Shown one piece after another: positions 19,008 through 28,679 of a stretch of 64,000 bases of DNA. This stretch comes from Mycolicibacterium sp. YH-1 (lineage in GTDB: Bacteria; Actinomycetota; Actinomycetes; Mycobacteriales; Mycobacteriaceae): contig NZ_CP092915.1 in assembly GCF_022557175.1 (NCBI RefSeq), positions 4,464,001-4,528,000 on the forward strand. The letters are read 5' to 3'. The position numbers were made by a program, and so were the translations under genes. Each line of letters starts with the position of its first letter. Within the stretch, counting starts at the first letter, position 1. The notes under the pieces are model-generated. The model did no database searches and was not told the DNA's origin. It saw nothing but the letters and a program-made list of their open reading frames with translations.

Positions 19008-22000
19008 TGTGATCCCCCGGTCGCTGCGCTCCTGCCCGCCGAACCGACCACCAACAGCAGGTCACCGCCCTCGACCTGCGCGGTGGCCGAGACCGCGATG
19101 CGGTCGACGGTGCCCGCCTTTGGCGCGGTGATGGCGGCCTCCATCTTCATCGCCTCGATCGTGGCGATGGTCTGTCCGGCGGACACCGTGTCACCGACGG
19201 CCACACCGACGGTGATAACTCCGGCAAACGGGGCTGCGATGTGGTCGGGGTTGGTCTTGTCGGCCTTCTCGGCGACCGGGATGTCGGTGGCGATGCTGCG
19301 ATCGCGGACCAGCACTGGGCGCAGCTGACCATTGAGCAGGCACAGCACCGTGCGCATACCGCGTTCATCGGCATCGGACACCGCTTCCAGGCCGATCAGC
19401 AGTTCGACGCCGCGTTCCAGCACCACGCGGTGTTCCTCACCCTGGCGCAGCCCGTAGAAGAACTGGTTCGCCGACAGTCGCGAGGTGTCACCGTAGAGCT
19501 CGCGGTGGGTTTCGTATTCCTTGGTCGGGCCGGGGAACAGCAACCGGTTCAGCACCTCTTGCCGGTGCCGGCCCCCGGTGCCAAGCGCCACCTCGTCCTC
19601 GGCAGCCAGCGGGGTCTCCGGTTTCGCCGGGGCGCGACCCGCAAGTGCCTTGGTGCGCAACGGTTCCGGCCAGCCTCCTGGCGGGTCCCCCAATTCACCG
19701 CGCAGGAACCCGATCACGCTGTCGGGGATGTCGACGCGCCCCGGATCCGCGGCGAACTCGTCTGCGGTGATCCCGGCACCGACCAGTGTCAGCGCGAGAT
19801 CGCCGACCACCTTCGAAGACGGGGTGACCTTGACCAGCCGGCCAAGCACCCGATCGGCGGCGGCGTAGTTGGTCTCGATCTCCTCGAACCTGTCGCCGAG
19901 CCCGAGCGCGACGGCCTGCGTGCGCAGGTTGGAGAGCTGCCCGCCGGGGATCTCGTGGGAGTACACCCGCCCGGTCGGGGCAGGCAGCCCGGCCTCGAAC
20001 GGCGCGTACACCTTGCGCAGCGCCTCCCAGTACGGTTCCAGGTCACACACCGCGTTCAGATCCAGGCCGGTGTCGAAGGCGGTATGCGCGGTCGCGGCCA
20101 CGATCGCCGACAGCGCGGGTTGACTCGTGGTGCCCGCCAGCGGCGCCGATGCGCCGTCGACGGCGCTGGCCCCGGCGGTCCACGCCGCCAGGTAGGTGGC
20201 CAGCTGCCCGCCCGGGGTGTCGTGGGTGTGCACATGGATGGGCAGGTCGAACCGTGACCGCAGCGCACCGACCAGGGCGGTGGCCGCCTGCGGGCGCAGC
20301 AGCCCGGCCATGTCCTTGATGGCCAGCACGTGCGCGCCTGCGTCGACGATCTGCTCGGCGAGCTTGAGGTAGTAGTCCAGGGTGTAGAGGTTCTCGGCAG
20401 GGTTGGACAGGTCGCCGGTGTAGGACATGGCGACCTCGGCGACCGAGGTGCCGGTCTCGCGAACCGCGTCGATTGCCGGGCGCATCGACTCGACGTTGTT
20501 GAGCGCGTCGAAGATCCGGTAGATGTCGATACCCGTTGCGGTGGCCTCAGCCACGAACGCCTTGGTCACCGTCTCCGGGTACGGGGTGTAACCGACGGTG
20601 TTGCGGCCCCGCAGCAGCATCTGCAGGCAGATATTGGGCATCGCCTCGCGCAGCGCGGCCAGCCGGTCCCACGGGTCCTCCTTCAGGAAGCGAAGCGCCA
20701 CATCGTAAGTCGCTCCGCCCCAGCACTCCACCGACAGCAGCTGCGGAGTCATCCTGGCGATGTGGGGCGCCACCAGGAGCAGACCGTTGGAGCGCACTCG
20801 GGTGGCCAGCAGCGACTGGTGCGCATCACGGAATGTGGTGTCGGTGACGCCCAGTGCCGGGGACTCCCGCAGCCAGGTCGCAAAACCCTCCGGGCCCAGC
20901 TCGGTGAGCCGCTGCTTGCTGCCCGCCGGTGGCGGCGTCTTGAGGTCCAGCGGCGGCAGCTTGTCATGCGGGTACACCGCTGCCTGCCGCTCACCGTGCG
21001 GCTTGTTGACCGTCACGTCGGCCAGGTAGTTGAGGATGCGCGAACCGCGGTCAGCCGGCGTGTGTGCCGTCAGCAGCTGCGGTCGGTCATCGATGAACGA
21101 GGTGGTGACGCGGCCCGCCTCGAAGTCGGGGTCGTCCAGAACCGCTTGCAGGAACGGGATGTTCGTCGACACACCGCGGATGCGGAACTCTGCCAGTGCA
21201 CGGCGCGCCCGGGTGGCGGCCGATGCGAAATCACGGCCCCGACAGGTCAGCTTGACCAGCATCGAGTCGAAGTGAGGACTGATCTCCGCGCCGAGATGCG
21301 TGCCGCCGTCGAGCCGGATACCCGCCCCTCCCGGGGATCGGTAGCCGGTGATGCGTCCGGTGTCGGGCCTGAATCCGTTGGCCGGGTCCTCGGTGGTGAT
21401 GCGGCACTGCATTGCCGCGCCACGGATGTGCACCGACTCCTGGCTCAGCCCGAGATCGGCCAGCGACTCCCCCGCCGCGATCCGCAGCTGGCTGGAGACC
21501 AGGTCGACGTCGGTGATCTCCTCGGTCACGGTGTGCTCGACCTGGATGCGCGGATTGCACTCGATGAAGACGTGATGGCCGCGCTCATCGAGCAGGAACT
21601 CGATGGTGCCTGCGCACGTGTAGTTGATCTGACGGGCGAACGCCACCGCGTCGGCACAGATCTTCTCGCGCACCGCCGGATCCAGGTTCGGTGCCGGCGC
21701 CAGCTCGATGACCTTCTGATGGCGGCGCTGCACGCTGCAGTCCCGCTCGAACAGGTGGATGACGTTGCCGTGCGTGTCGGCCAGGATCTGCACCTCGATA
21801 TGGCGCGGGTTGATCACCGCCTGTTCCAGGTACACCGTCGGATCACCGAACGCCGACTCGGCCTCCCGGCTTGCCGCCTCGATCGCCTCGGCCAGCCCCG
21901 AGGCGTCCGCGACGCGGCGCATCCCGCGGCCGCCACCGCCGGACACTGCCTTGACGAACAACGGGAACGTCATCGACTCAGCCGCGGCAAGCAGCTCCTC

Positions 22001-22423
22001 AACCGATGCCGACGGCTCCGAGGACGCCAGGACCGGCAGGCCCGCGGCCCGCGCCTCGGCAATCGCGCGCGCCTTGTTGCCGGTCAACTCCAGAACATCG
22101 GCACGGGGCCCGACGAATGTGATTCCCTCGGCCGCGCACGCCGCCGCCAGCTCCGGATTCTCGGACAGGAAGCCATAACCGGGATACACCGCGTCCGCAC
22201 CGGCGTGCTTGGCGACCCGGATGATCTCGGAGACCGACAGGTAGGCCCGTACCGGATGGCCGGGCTCGCCGATCTGATAGGACTCGTCGGCCTTCAGTCG
22301 ATGCAGCGAATTGCGGTCCTCATACGGATACACCGCAACCGTGGCGATGTTCATTTCGTAGGCCGCCCGGAACGAGCGAACCGCGATCTCGCCGCGGTTA
22401 GCCACCAGGAGTTTTGAAATCAC
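19004..22423 (-). CDS. pyc: Pyruvate carboxylase
   Basis: An 1139-residue single-chain pyruvate carboxylase that makes oxaloacetate from pyruvate, bicarbonate and ATP. Domains in order are biotin carboxylase (1-450; [16 protein letters not shown]-grasp loop, EFLLDERG and [15 protein letters not shown]), carboxyltransferase (about 530-1000; [14 protein letters not shown] and AIKDMAGLL, with DTPGG), and biotin carboxyl carrier with biotinyl Lys1093 in EAMKMEA. It starts with GTG at 22423 with only a weak ribosome-binding site. Its TGA overlaps the proposed CTG start of rsmD. It serves anaplerosis in the cytoplasm. Confidence 0.98.
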   Translation of the reverse strand: MISKLLVANRGEIAVRSFRAAYEMNIATVAVYPYEDRNSLHRLKADESYQIGEPGHPVRAYLSVSEIIRVAKHAGADAVYPGYGFLSENPELAAACAAEGITFVGPRADVLELTGNKARAIAEARAAGLPVLASSEPSASVEELLAAAESMTFPLFVKAVSGGGGRGMRRVADASGLAEAIEAASREAESAFGDPTVYLEQAVINPRHIEVQILADTHGNVIHLFERDCSVQRRHQKVIELAPAPNLDPAVREKICADAVAFARQINYTCAGTIEFLLDERGHHVFIECNPRIQVEHTVTEEITDVDLVSSQLRIAAGESLADLGLSQESVHIRGAAMQCRITTEDPANGFRPDTGRITGYRSPGGAGIRLDGGTHLGAEISPHFDSMLVKLTCRGRDFASAATRARRALAEFRIRGVSTNIPFLQAVLDDPDFEAGRVTTSFIDDRPQLLTAHTPADRGSRILNYLADVTVNKPHGERQAAVYPHDKLPPLDLKTPPPAGSKQRLTELGPEGFATWLRESPALGVTDTTFRDAHQSLLATRVRSNGLLLVAPHIARMTPQLLSVECWGGATYDVALRFLKEDPWDRLAALREAMPNICLQMLLRGRNTVGYTPYPETVTKAFVAEATATGIDIYRIFDALNNVESMRPAIDAVRETGTSVAEVAMSYTGDLSNPAENLYTLDYYLKLAEQIVDAGAHVLAIKDMAGLLRPQAATALVGALRSRFDLPIHVHTHDTPGGQLATYLAAWTAGASAVDGASAPLAGTTSQPALSAIVAATAHTAFDTGLDLNAVCDLEPYWEALRKVYAPFEAGLPAPTGRVYSHEIPGGQLSNLRTQAVALGLGDRFEEIETNYAAADRVLGRLVKVTPSSKVVGDLALTLVGAGITADEFAADPGRVDIPDSVIGFLRGELGDPPGGWPEPLRTKALAGRAPAKPETPLAAEDEVALGTGGRHRQEVLNRLLFPGPTKEYETHRELYGDTSRLSANQFFYGLRQGEEHRVVLERGVELLIGLEAVSDADERGMRTVLCLLNGQLRPVLVRDRSIATDIPVAEKADKTNPDHIAAPFAGVITVGVAVGDTVSAGQTIATIEAMKMEAAITAPKAGTVDRIAVSATAQVEGGDLLLVVGSAGRSAATGGSH

Positions 22424-22475
22424 GAGGTCACCCTAACTTCGCCGGTGTTACCCGGGGGTTACATGCGGATGGGCG

Positions 22476-23108
22476 CTACAGCAGTGTGGACCAGTAACTC
22501 CAGAATCGCACCAGGATCATCAGGAAGATTGCGGTGAACCACAGCGCCACCAACGACCAGCGCCACTGCGCAACGAAGCCCGCGATGCGATTGCCGGACG
22601 ATGATGCAAAGGCGATTGAGGACGTCACGACGAGCAGCGGAATGGTCACGGCCCACACCACCATGCAGTAGGGGCACAGCGCGCCGATGTGATAGAGGCT
22701 CTGCACGATCAACCAGTGCACGAAAACCGTGCCGAGCAGCGTTCCCGCCGCAAGGCCTGCCCAATACCACCGCGGCAGTGGCACTTTGGCCAACGCGAGC
22801 ACACCCGTGACCAGAACGACGCTGAACGCGACGATCCCGATCAGCGAGTTGGGGAAGCCGAAGGCCGAGGCCTGGGGGGTGACCATCACCGACCCGCAGG
22901 ACAGCACCGGGTTGATGCTGCACGACGGCACGTAGGCCGGGTTGATCAGGATTTCGACCTTCTCGATCGTCAACGCCAGCGACGCTGCGAGACCGAGCAC
23001 GCCTGCGATGAGGACCCACACCGCGCTTGCGGTGCGCACGCGCGCCGTGGCCCCGGCTGACGCCGACGGTTCGGCGACGGAAGCGGAATCTGGCGCGGTG
23101 GTGGTCAC
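22476..23108 (-). CDS. Vitamin K epoxide reductase (VKOR) family membrane protein
   Basis: A 210-residue polytopic membrane protein. Five hydrophobic helices are visible. CPYC at 145-148 is the active-site pair and Cys63/Cys71 are the loop pair, the four-cysteine layout of bacterial VKOR, which reoxidises DsbA using quinones. It is encoded directly after a DsbA-like protein with a GTGA overlap, so the two very likely form a disulfide-forming pathway in the periplasm. The counterpart pair in M. tuberculosis is Rv2968c/Rv2969c. Confidence 0.93.
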   Translation of the reverse strand: MTTTAPDSASVAEPSASAGATARVRTASAVWVLIAGVLGLAASLALTIEKVEILINPAYVPSCSINPVLSCGSVMVTPQASAFGFPNSLIGIVAFSVVLVTGVLALAKVPLPRWYWAGLAAGTLLGTVFVHWLIVQSLYHIGALCPYCMVVWAVTIPLLVVTSSIAFASSSGNRIAGFVAQWRWSLVALWFTAIFLMILVRFWSYWSTLL

Positions 23109-23881
23109 GGCGCCGCGGGTGCCTGACCGGGCAGCGGCGCGGCCGGAGCGGCGGTCATACCGGGCAGGTCACCGACTGTCTCCTTGACCTTGGCGACCAG
23201 TGCGTCGGGCGTCGAGTACTTGTAGTCCTCACCGTTGATCCGGATGGTCGGGGTGCCGGTGACTCCGGTCGCCTTGGCCAGGCCGCCCACCATGTCGAGG
23301 TAGCGCCCACTGTTGATGCAGGCCGGGACCGAACCCGCCGCACCGGCTTGGCGAGCGGTCTCGATCAACTGCTCATCGGTGGGGAATGAGGTGCCGACTT
23401 CGCTGGGCTGCTGCGCGTACAGCGCGGCGTGGAAGCGGCGGAAGGCCTCCTTCGACTCGTCGGCGACGCAGTACGCCGCGGCGCCGGCGCGCGACGAGTA
23501 GTTCTTGTTCGCCGCTCGGTCCAGGATCGCCACCATGTAGTAATCGGCCGCAATGGCCCCACTGTCGATCAGAGCGCTGACCGTCGGGCCGAACCGCTGC
23601 TCGAATGCGCCACACGCCGGGCAGAGGAAGTCCTCGTAAAGACCCAGCACGACCTTCGGTTCGGTGGTGCCCTCCTTGGTGACCAACTTGCTGGAGGTCA
23701 CGCGGATCGACTGCCCCTCGTCGGCCGACGGCTTGGTCTCGCCGGACAACACGATGTAGAGGACGAGGGCGACCGCGAAGATCACGACGACCGCGGTGAG
23801 CCCGATCTGGATCAGCAGATTGCGCTTGCGATCCGCAGCCTTGAGGTCGTAGCTCTGGGGCTTCTTGGGTTTGGTGGCCAC
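23105..23881 (-). CDS. Membrane-anchored DsbA-like thiol:disulfide oxidoreductase
   Basis: A 258-residue protein with a basic N-terminus, one membrane helix (about 22-47) and an extracytoplasmic thioredoxin fold. The active site is CPAC at 87-90 in LYEDFLCPACGAFE, and the cis-proline loop is TGTPTIRING near residue 215. An extra cysteine pair (Cys in AAYCVAD and VPACINS) matches mycobacterial DsbA. It ends in an Ala/Pro tail. It would oxidise exported proteins, being recharged by the overlapping VKOR gene. Confidence 0.93.
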   Translation of the reverse strand: MATKPKKPQSYDLKAADRKRNLLIQIGLTAVVVIFAVALVLYIVLSGETKPSADEGQSIRVTSSKLVTKEGTTEPKVVLGLYEDFLCPACGAFEQRFGPTVSALIDSGAIAADYYMVAILDRAANKNYSSRAGAAAYCVADESKEAFRRFHAALYAQQPSEVGTSFPTDEQLIETARQAGAAGSVPACINSGRYLDMVGGLAKATGVTGTPTIRINGEDYKYSTPDALVAKVKETVGDLPGMTAAPAAPLPGQAPAAP

Positions 23882-23925
23882 GGGACAAGAGTACCGGCGA
23901 GCTCAGTGCGCTCCGAAACCCCCAC

Positions 23926-25101
23926 TCAGCAGCGGCAGAGGTGCGCCTTGAGCGCCGAGACCATGTCCGCGGTGGCGATCGCGCTGCCGCCGCCGAGTGC
24001 GGAGAAATTCGTGAACGCGTGCACCATCGACCCGTATTGACGGTGATCGACCGCCACCCCGGCCGCCTTCAGCGCCTCGGCGTACAGGTTTCCCTCGTCC
24101 CGAAGCGGGTCGAAGCCCGCGGTCAGTACGAGCGCGGGCGGCAGGCCCGCGAGATCGTCGGCCAGCAGCGGCGAGATCCGCGGGTCCGAGACCTCGATCG
24201 GTGCCCCGTTCAGATAGCTGTCCCTGAACCAGTCCATGTGGGCCTTGGTCAGGAAGAAGCCGTCGGCGAACAGCGCCTTGGAGCGGGTTTCGCTCGCGAA
24301 GTTCGTGACGGGATAGATGAGCAGCTGCAGGGCGGGCAGCGGCACTCCCCGGTCCCGGTCGTCGCGCGCGAGGTGCGACACCACGGTGGCGAGGTTCCCG
24401 CCCGCGCTATCGCCGCCGACGGCCACCCGCTGCGGGTCTGCGCCCAGCTCCGCAGCGTGTTCAACGGCCCAGCGGTAGGCGGCGTAGCAGTCCTCGATGG
24501 CGGCCGGTGCCTTGTGCTCGGGCGCGAGGCGGTAGTCGAGCGCCAGGACGTGGATTCCCGCGTCACGGCAGATAAGTCGGCACAGTCCGTCGTGGGTCTC
24601 GAGGTCGCCGACCACGAAGCCGCCGCCGTGGAAGAAGACCAGGAGCGGTTCTGGCCGGGTGGGGCCGCCAGGGCTGCCGACCGGAGCGTCATTCACAGGC
24701 GTGTAGTGCCGGGCCCGCATTGCCCCCGCTGGACCGGGTATCGAGAGGTTCCGCACCCCCACCGCCACACTGGAGTCGACGAGCGCGGCGAGTTTGCGCA
24801 GTTGGGCGCGTGCCACCGCCAGGTCGTCGCTGGCCACCAGGCCACCGACTCCAGAAGCCCGCTGCACGGCGAGCACCAACTGCAGCGTGGTGTCGAGGGT
24901 GTTGCCGTCCACGGTGACGGCACGTCCCCCAAGCATCAGCCGCTTGACCCGATCCGGGAGCCGCTTGAGCACCGGCAGCATGACACCGCTGGCCGCGTTC
25001 ACGGCGGCCAGCTTGGCCCGTCCGGGCCGACCCGCACCGGGATCGGCGACAGGCGCAGGCACTCTCCCGGGTTGGCTTGCTGCTGGCTGACTCGACGTCA
25101 T
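23926..25101 (-). CDS. Alpha/beta hydrolase, hormone-sensitive lipase family (LipN-like)
   Basis: A 391-residue carboxylesterase of the HSL family. The oxyanion motif HGGG lies at 158-161 and the nucleophile Ser232 in GDSAGG; DPLRDEG and the histidine in MVHAF complete the triad near the C-terminus. Position and sequence match LipN (Rv2970c). No clear signal peptide, so probably cytoplasmic and acting on short-chain esters. The ATG at 25101 is chosen over an upstream in-frame ATG at 25158 because that region belongs to the divergent aldo/keto reductase remnant, whose own ATG overlaps this start. Confidence 0.92.
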   Translation of the reverse strand: MTSSQPAASQPGRVPAPVADPGAGRPGRAKLAAVNAASGVMLPVLKRLPDRVKRLMLGGRAVTVDGNTLDTTLQLVLAVQRASGVGGLVASDDLAVARAQLRKLAALVDSSVAVGVRNLSIPGPAGAMRARHYTPVNDAPVGSPGGPTRPEPLLVFFHGGGFVVGDLETHDGLCRLICRDAGIHVLALDYRLAPEHKAPAAIEDCYAAYRWAVEHAAELGADPQRVAVGGDSAGGNLATVVSHLARDDRDRGVPLPALQLLIYPVTNFASETRSKALFADGFFLTKAHMDWFRDSYLNGAPIEVSDPRISPLLADDLAGLPPALVLTAGFDPLRDEGNLYAEALKAAGVAVDHRQYGSMVHAFTNFSALGGGSAIATADMVSALKAHLCRC

Positions 25102-25558
25102 GGTTGATCCCTCGACTCCCTCGGTCACGCTCAACGACGGTAATTCGATCCCCGCCATCGGGCGGGTTTTTGGCGGACACCTCGCGGGGGTGCCAACCGC
25201 GCCACCGCGCCAGCAACTTCAGCCCCGAGCATCCGCACAGGGCCGATCGACGCCGAGGATATCGCCCGGCCATCAATCAGGTTGAGCTGCACCCACTTCT
25301 GCTGCGATGCGCAAAACGCCACGCGCATGCGTGCCTCGGCGTGGCTACCACACCAAAACCCCAGCACAGGTCATGATTAGGTGGGGTAACCAGCTCGGTA
25401 ATATCGTCATTCTGAAATCGGTGAACCCCGACAGGATTGTGAGTGACTTCGACGTGTTCGACTTTGAGCGAAGCGAGCAGGGCATATCGTCCATCGCGGC
25501 GCTGGAGGACGGCACTCGGCAGGGGCCCGATCCGCGAACCTTCAACTTCACAGGCTAG
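25100..25558 (+). pseudogene. Decayed aldo/keto reductase
   Basis: Remnant of an aldo/keto reductase related to the intact gene immediately downstream. Frame 2 gives the family start TPSVTLNDGNSIPAIG from an ATG at 25100. A large internal part (the TIM-barrel catalytic region with Asp, Tyr and Lys) is missing. The other forward frame, around 25200-25300, gives SNFSPEH and PAINQVELHPLL, equal to ANFTPED and [12 protein letters not shown] of the intact copy. The first frame then resumes with KTPAQVMIRWGNQLGN and SVNPDRIVSDFDVFDF to the natural C-terminus. Deletion plus at least two frame changes make it non-functional. Confidence 0.85.
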
Positions 25559-25563
25559 GTGAC

Positions 25564-26403
25564 ATGAGCTCGGCGGCATCCATCCCCAACGTCTCACTCA
25601 ATGACGAGAACACGATCCCCGTGCTCGGCATCGGCGTGGGTGAACTGTCCGAGGCGCAGACCGAGCAGGCGGTGTCCGCGGCGCTGGAGATCGGCGTCCG
25701 GTTGATCGACACCGCCGCCGCGTACGGCAACGAAGCGGCCGTGGGCCGTGCCATCGCCGCCTCGGGTGTCCCGCGCGCCGAGATCTTCGTCACCACGAAG
25801 CTCGCCACTGAGAACCAGGGCTTCAAGTCGTCACGCGACGCGTGCGAGGCAAGCGTGGAACGCCTGGGCCTGGACTACGTCGACCTGTACCTCATTCACT
25901 GGCCGGCCGGCGATCCCGGCAAGTACGTCGACAGCTGGGGCGGAATGATGAAGGCCCGCGAGGTCGGCCACACCAGGTCGATTGGCGTGGCCAACTTCAC
26001 GCCCGAGGATCTCTCCAACGTCATCGACCTGTCGTTCTTCGTCCCCGCGGTGAACCAGATCGAGCTGCATCCGCTGCTGAATCAGGCGGACCTGCGTGCG
26101 GTCAACGCCGAGCACGGCATCGTCACCGAGGCCTACGGGCCGCTCGGGGTCGGCAGGCTGGTGGAGAACCCCACGGTGGTCTCGGTCGCCGGCGAGTACG
26201 GCAAGACGCCTGCGCAGACCCTGATCCGCTGGAGCATCCAGCTGGGCAACGTGGTGATCCCCCGTTCCTCCAAGCCCGAGCGCATCGCGGAGAACGTCGA
26301 CGTGTTCGACTTCGAGCTGTCGGCGTCGCATATGGAGGCCCTCAACGCACTCGATGACGGCACCCGGTTCCGGCCGGACCCCGAGACCTACACCGGCACC
26401 TAG
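25564..26403 (+). CDS. Aldo/keto reductase
   Basis: A 279-residue NADPH-dependent (alpha/beta)8 barrel reductase of carbonyl compounds, similar to Rv2971 and M. smegmatis AKR proteins known to detoxify aldehydes such as methylglyoxal. The catalytic tetrad is visible: Asp in [12 protein letters not shown], Tyr in the same stretch, Lys in FVTTKLA and His in YLIHWP. The cofactor segment [21 protein letters not shown] is near the C-terminus. It lies five bases after the remnant of a duplicate gene. Confidence 0.95.
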   Translation: MSSAASIPNVSLNDENTIPVLGIGVGELSEAQTEQAVSAALEIGVRLIDTAAAYGNEAAVGRAIAASGVPRAEIFVTTKLATENQGFKSSRDACEASVERLGLDYVDLYLIHWPAGDPGKYVDSWGGMMKAREVGHTRSIGVANFTPEDLSNVIDLSFFVPAVNQIELHPLLNQADLRAVNAEHGIVTEAYGPLGVGRLVENPTVVSVAGEYGKTPAQTLIRWSIQLGNVVIPRSSKPERIAENVDVFDFELSASHMEALNALDDGTRFRPDPETYTGT

Positions 26404-26413
26404 GGGTTTGACG

Positions 26414-26812
26414 ATGTCGGTCGCTGAGTTCATCGAGGTGACCGGCACGGCCATTGACGCCATCGGTGTCGCCGTCATCGCGGTCGGTGCCATCGTCGCG
26501 CTCGCGCTGACGTGGGTGCGTAGGCACCGTGTCGATGCCTACGAGTACTTCCGGCGACAGCTCGGCCGGGCGATCCTGCTGGGCCTGGAGTTTCTGGTGG
26601 CCGCCGACATCATCCGGACCGTGGCGGCCCCCGACGCACAGAGCGTCGCCGTGCTGGCGGGCATCGTGCTCATCCGAACATTCCTGAGCTTCTCGCTGCA
26701 ATTGGAGATGACGGGAACGTGGCCGTGGCAGAAGCGGCCCTCGGACAAAACGGGCACCGACACAGCCGCGACGGTCAAGCCTGTGCAGACACCCGTCCAA
26801 CACCTGGAATGA
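26414..26812 (+). CDS. DUF1622 family membrane protein
   Basis: A 132-residue protein with three hydrophobic helices (about 10-32, 50-68 and 78-98). The RRHRVDAYEYFRRQLGRAILLGLEFLVAADIIRT core is the DUF1622 family pattern. Function is unknown. The start MSVAEF at 26414 is 10 bases after the aldo/keto reductase stop, so it is likely co-transcribed. Its last 38 bases overlap, tail to tail, the end of the convergent methyltransferase-like gene. Confidence 0.82.
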   Translation: MSVAEFIEVTGTAIDAIGVAVIAVGAIVALALTWVRRHRVDAYEYFRRQLGRAILLGLEFLVAADIIRTVAAPDAQSVAVLAGIVLIRTFLSFSLQLEMTGTWPWQKRPSDKTGTDTAATVKPVQTPVQHLE

Positions 26813-27389
26813 AGCGTCCCACTCGCGCCACGTAGTCGCCGTAGCGCTGTCCGTGTGTGGCGCGCAGATATGGCTCCTCGACCGTGCGCACCTGCACCTC
26901 GATGGCCAGGAGCAACAGGCCGAAACCCGCCAGTGCCAGCGCATTCGGGGCCATGAGTGTCACGCCGCCGCCGAACACCAGCATGGCGGTGAAGATGGGG
27001 TTGCGAACGATCGTGAACACTCCGCGCTCAACCAACTGGGTCGTCTCACCGCGATCGACACCGATGCGCCACGAGTCACCCATTGACTCCTGCGCCCACA
27101 GCGTCGCTGCGATACCCAGAATCGCCGCGGCCCCACCCACCAGGCCCACGGCGCGATGATCGAGAACGGCGACCGGGGCCAGGACTCCCGTCAGTTGGAG
27201 GACCGGCGCCAGCACGCCGATCGCCATCGCCGCGACGAACCCCACCCCTGCCAGCCATTCCAATGATCCTGGCCTGCCATGGATCCCGCGCATCCCGGTC
27301 GATCCGGTGCGGCGCCACTGCCGATAGCTCCGCCACCCGAAGCCGAGGATGACGAACACCCCGTAGAGCGTCAGCGCTGCAATCTCCAT
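26775..27389 (-). CDS. Isoprenylcysteine carboxyl methyltransferase-like membrane protein
   Basis: A 204-residue integral membrane protein with about five helices. The C-terminal half has the ICMT/PEMT-type signature: ERGVFTIVRNPIFTAMLVFGGG (membrane cofactor-binding RNP), then EEPYLRATHGQRYGDYVARVGRFIPG. Bacterial members probably methylate small or lipid substrates with S-adenosylmethionine; no substrate can be assigned. The ATG at 27389 is chosen as the start of the hydrophobic N-terminus. A near-perfect 26-base palindrome lies 52 bases upstream. Confidence 0.82.
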   Translation of the reverse strand: MEIAALTLYGVFVILGFGWRSYRQWRRTGSTGMRGIHGRPGSLEWLAGVGFVAAMAIGVLAPVLQLTGVLAPVAVLDHRAVGLVGGAAAILGIAATLWAQESMGDSWRIGVDRGETTQLVERGVFTIVRNPIFTAMLVFGGGVTLMAPNALALAGFGLLLLAIEVQVRTVEEPYLRATHGQRYGDYVARVGRFIPGVGRVSAQA

Positions 27390-27440
27390 GACATGGCCGC
27401 CTTTCCGTGTCAGCCAAGGAACCAGACGCGACTCACAATA

Positions 27441-27466
27441 CATAGCAACATGCGCATGTGTCTATG
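27441..27466. promoter_or_regulatory. 26-bp near-perfect palindrome upstream of the ICMT-like gene
   Basis: CATAG-N2-ACATGCGCATGT-N2-CTATG; only the two N2 dinucleotides break the dyad. The core ACATGCGCATGT is a perfect 12-base palindrome. It is unlike the GC-rich terminator hairpins of the window and lies in an AT-richer stretch between two minus-strand genes, so an operator for the downstream gene is likelier than a terminator. Confidence 0.5.
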
Positions 27467-27516
27467 CAAAGGCAATCTGGCGACGCGTCAAGCACTGACA
27501 GACCGGCCGGACGGGA

Positions 27517-28452
27517 TCATCGCAGCCACCCCTTCTGCTTGATGTAGGCCAGTGGAATCAACGCCGCGACAAGCGTCATCAGCGTCGTCGCGAGGAACCC
27601 GTGCTCCCATTCCAGTTCCGGCATCCACGTGAAGTTCATGCCGTAAAAGGTGGCGATCAGCGTGGGCGGCAGAAACACCGCGGTGATGATGGTGAAAACC
27701 TTCACGATCTGGTTCTGCTTGACGTTGAGCCAGGTCATCACGGACTGCTGCAGATAGCGCAGCTTGTCATGCTCGAAACTGGCGTGCTGTTTCACTCCGT
27801 CGATGTCGGCGATCAGGATGTTGATCAGATCATCGAGATCGCTTGTATTTCCCGGTGTTTCAGCGATCAAGTGGCGGGCGGCCCGGGCCAGCGACAATTG
27901 CGTCTCCTGTGTGCGTGACACGATCTCCTCGGCGCCGTTCATCCGCGCCATCGTGTCGCGCATGTCCATCACGCCAATCTCACGCCCGCGGCCGTCATGG
28001 CCCTGGGTCGCAAACTCGATATCGTCGTTCATCGCCTCGACCGCGTCGCTTGCGTAGTCGATGACCCGCTCGGACGCCTCATTGAGCGCCCACAACAACG
28101 CGTACATCACCCCATGCGGGGAGCCCGTCAGATCTGGGGTGCGCCGCATCTTGGCGATGGCCTTGTCGAACGGCGTGAAGTGGCCCTCAGGCTGCAGGGT
28201 CACCACAACGTCAGCGCCGAGGGCGAACACGATCGTGGCGCGGTCGATGGTGTCGCCGCGTTTGAAGTTCACCACAACCGGCAGGTAGATGAAGTTGTCG
28301 GTCTCCCAGACTCGGCTCCGTGCCGCTGCGAAGTCGACGCCAAGACGCCCGCGCAGTTCTGCTGCCGCGTCCGCATCGGATGTCGGCAACTGGATCCAGA
28401 CCCGCCGCAGCACGTCGGTGTCGAATCGGTCGGTGGTCACTGGTGTTTGCAT
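27517..28452 (-). CDS. CorA family magnesium/cobalt/divalent-metal transporter
   Basis: A 311-residue CorA-type channel: a cytoplasmic N-terminal domain of about 240 residues and two C-terminal membrane helices. The GMN selectivity motif is at 271-273 (FYGMNFTWMPELEWEHG), and the protein ends with the basic KQKGWLR tail of the family. GGAGG lies eight bases before the ATG at 28452. The upstream small membrane protein gene ends 38 bases before it on the same strand, so they probably form one transcript. The ion preference (Mg, Co, Zn, Ni) cannot be read from sequence. Confidence 0.93.
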   Translation of the reverse strand: MQTPVTTDRFDTDVLRRVWIQLPTSDADAAAELRGRLGVDFAAARSRVWETDNFIYLPVVVNFKRGDTIDRATIVFALGADVVVTLQPEGHFTPFDKAIAKMRRTPDLTGSPHGVMYALLWALNEASERVIDYASDAVEAMNDDIEFATQGHDGRGREIGVMDMRDTMARMNGAEEIVSRTQETQLSLARAARHLIAETPGNTSDLDDLINILIADIDGVKQHASFEHDKLRYLQQSVMTWLNVKQNQIVKVFTIITAVFLPPTLIATFYGMNFTWMPELEWEHGFLATTLMTLVAALIPLAYIKQKGWLR

Positions 28453-28490
28453 GAGATGTCCTCCGAAGGTGTGGCGGCGCGATCGGCCGC

Positions 28491-28679
28491 CTACTGGCCG
28501 TATGTCGAGTGCGCCGGTGAGTTCGACGACGAGCCGACCTCGCGCTGCGGGTGGGCGTAGTGCATCGCGAGCAGTCCGGCACTGATGAGCAGATACAACG
28601 CGACCGTGAACCAGATCGCCTGCCGTTCCAGATTCGGCGCCCGACGGGTGGTTTCGGACCGCTTGGTCAACGTGGGCAT
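28491..28679 (-). CDS. Small single-span membrane protein upstream of corA
   Basis: A 62-residue protein with a basic N-terminus, one hydrophobic helix (about residues 21-40, AIWFTVALYLLISAGLLAM) and a polar C-terminus. A GGAG site lies upstream of the ATG at 28679. Not recognised as a named family. Its size and place directly before a CorA-type transporter suggest an accessory or regulatory subunit, but this is inference; it could equally be unrelated. Confidence 0.6.
   Translation of the reverse strand: MPTLTKRSETTRRAPNLERQAIWFTVALYLLISAGLLAMHYAHPQREVGSSSNSPAHSTYGQ

Noticed and set aside
18430..19065. Upstream extension of the coaD frame
   Set aside because: Lies within rsmD on the same strand in another frame; CoaD family starts at [10 protein letters not shown].
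20330..22417. 695-codon plus-strand open frame antisense to pyc
   Set aside because: Mirror of strong third-position GC bias in pyc; composition (Arg/Gly/His-rich) is typical of a shadow.
25077..25376. 99-codon open frame over the lipN start
   Set aside because: It is one of the broken frames of the aldo/keto reductase remnant, not a separate gene.
26354..26413. 20-codon N-terminal extension of the DUF1622 frame
   Set aside because: Lies inside the aldo/keto reductase gene; the hydrophobic family start is MSVAEF at 26414.
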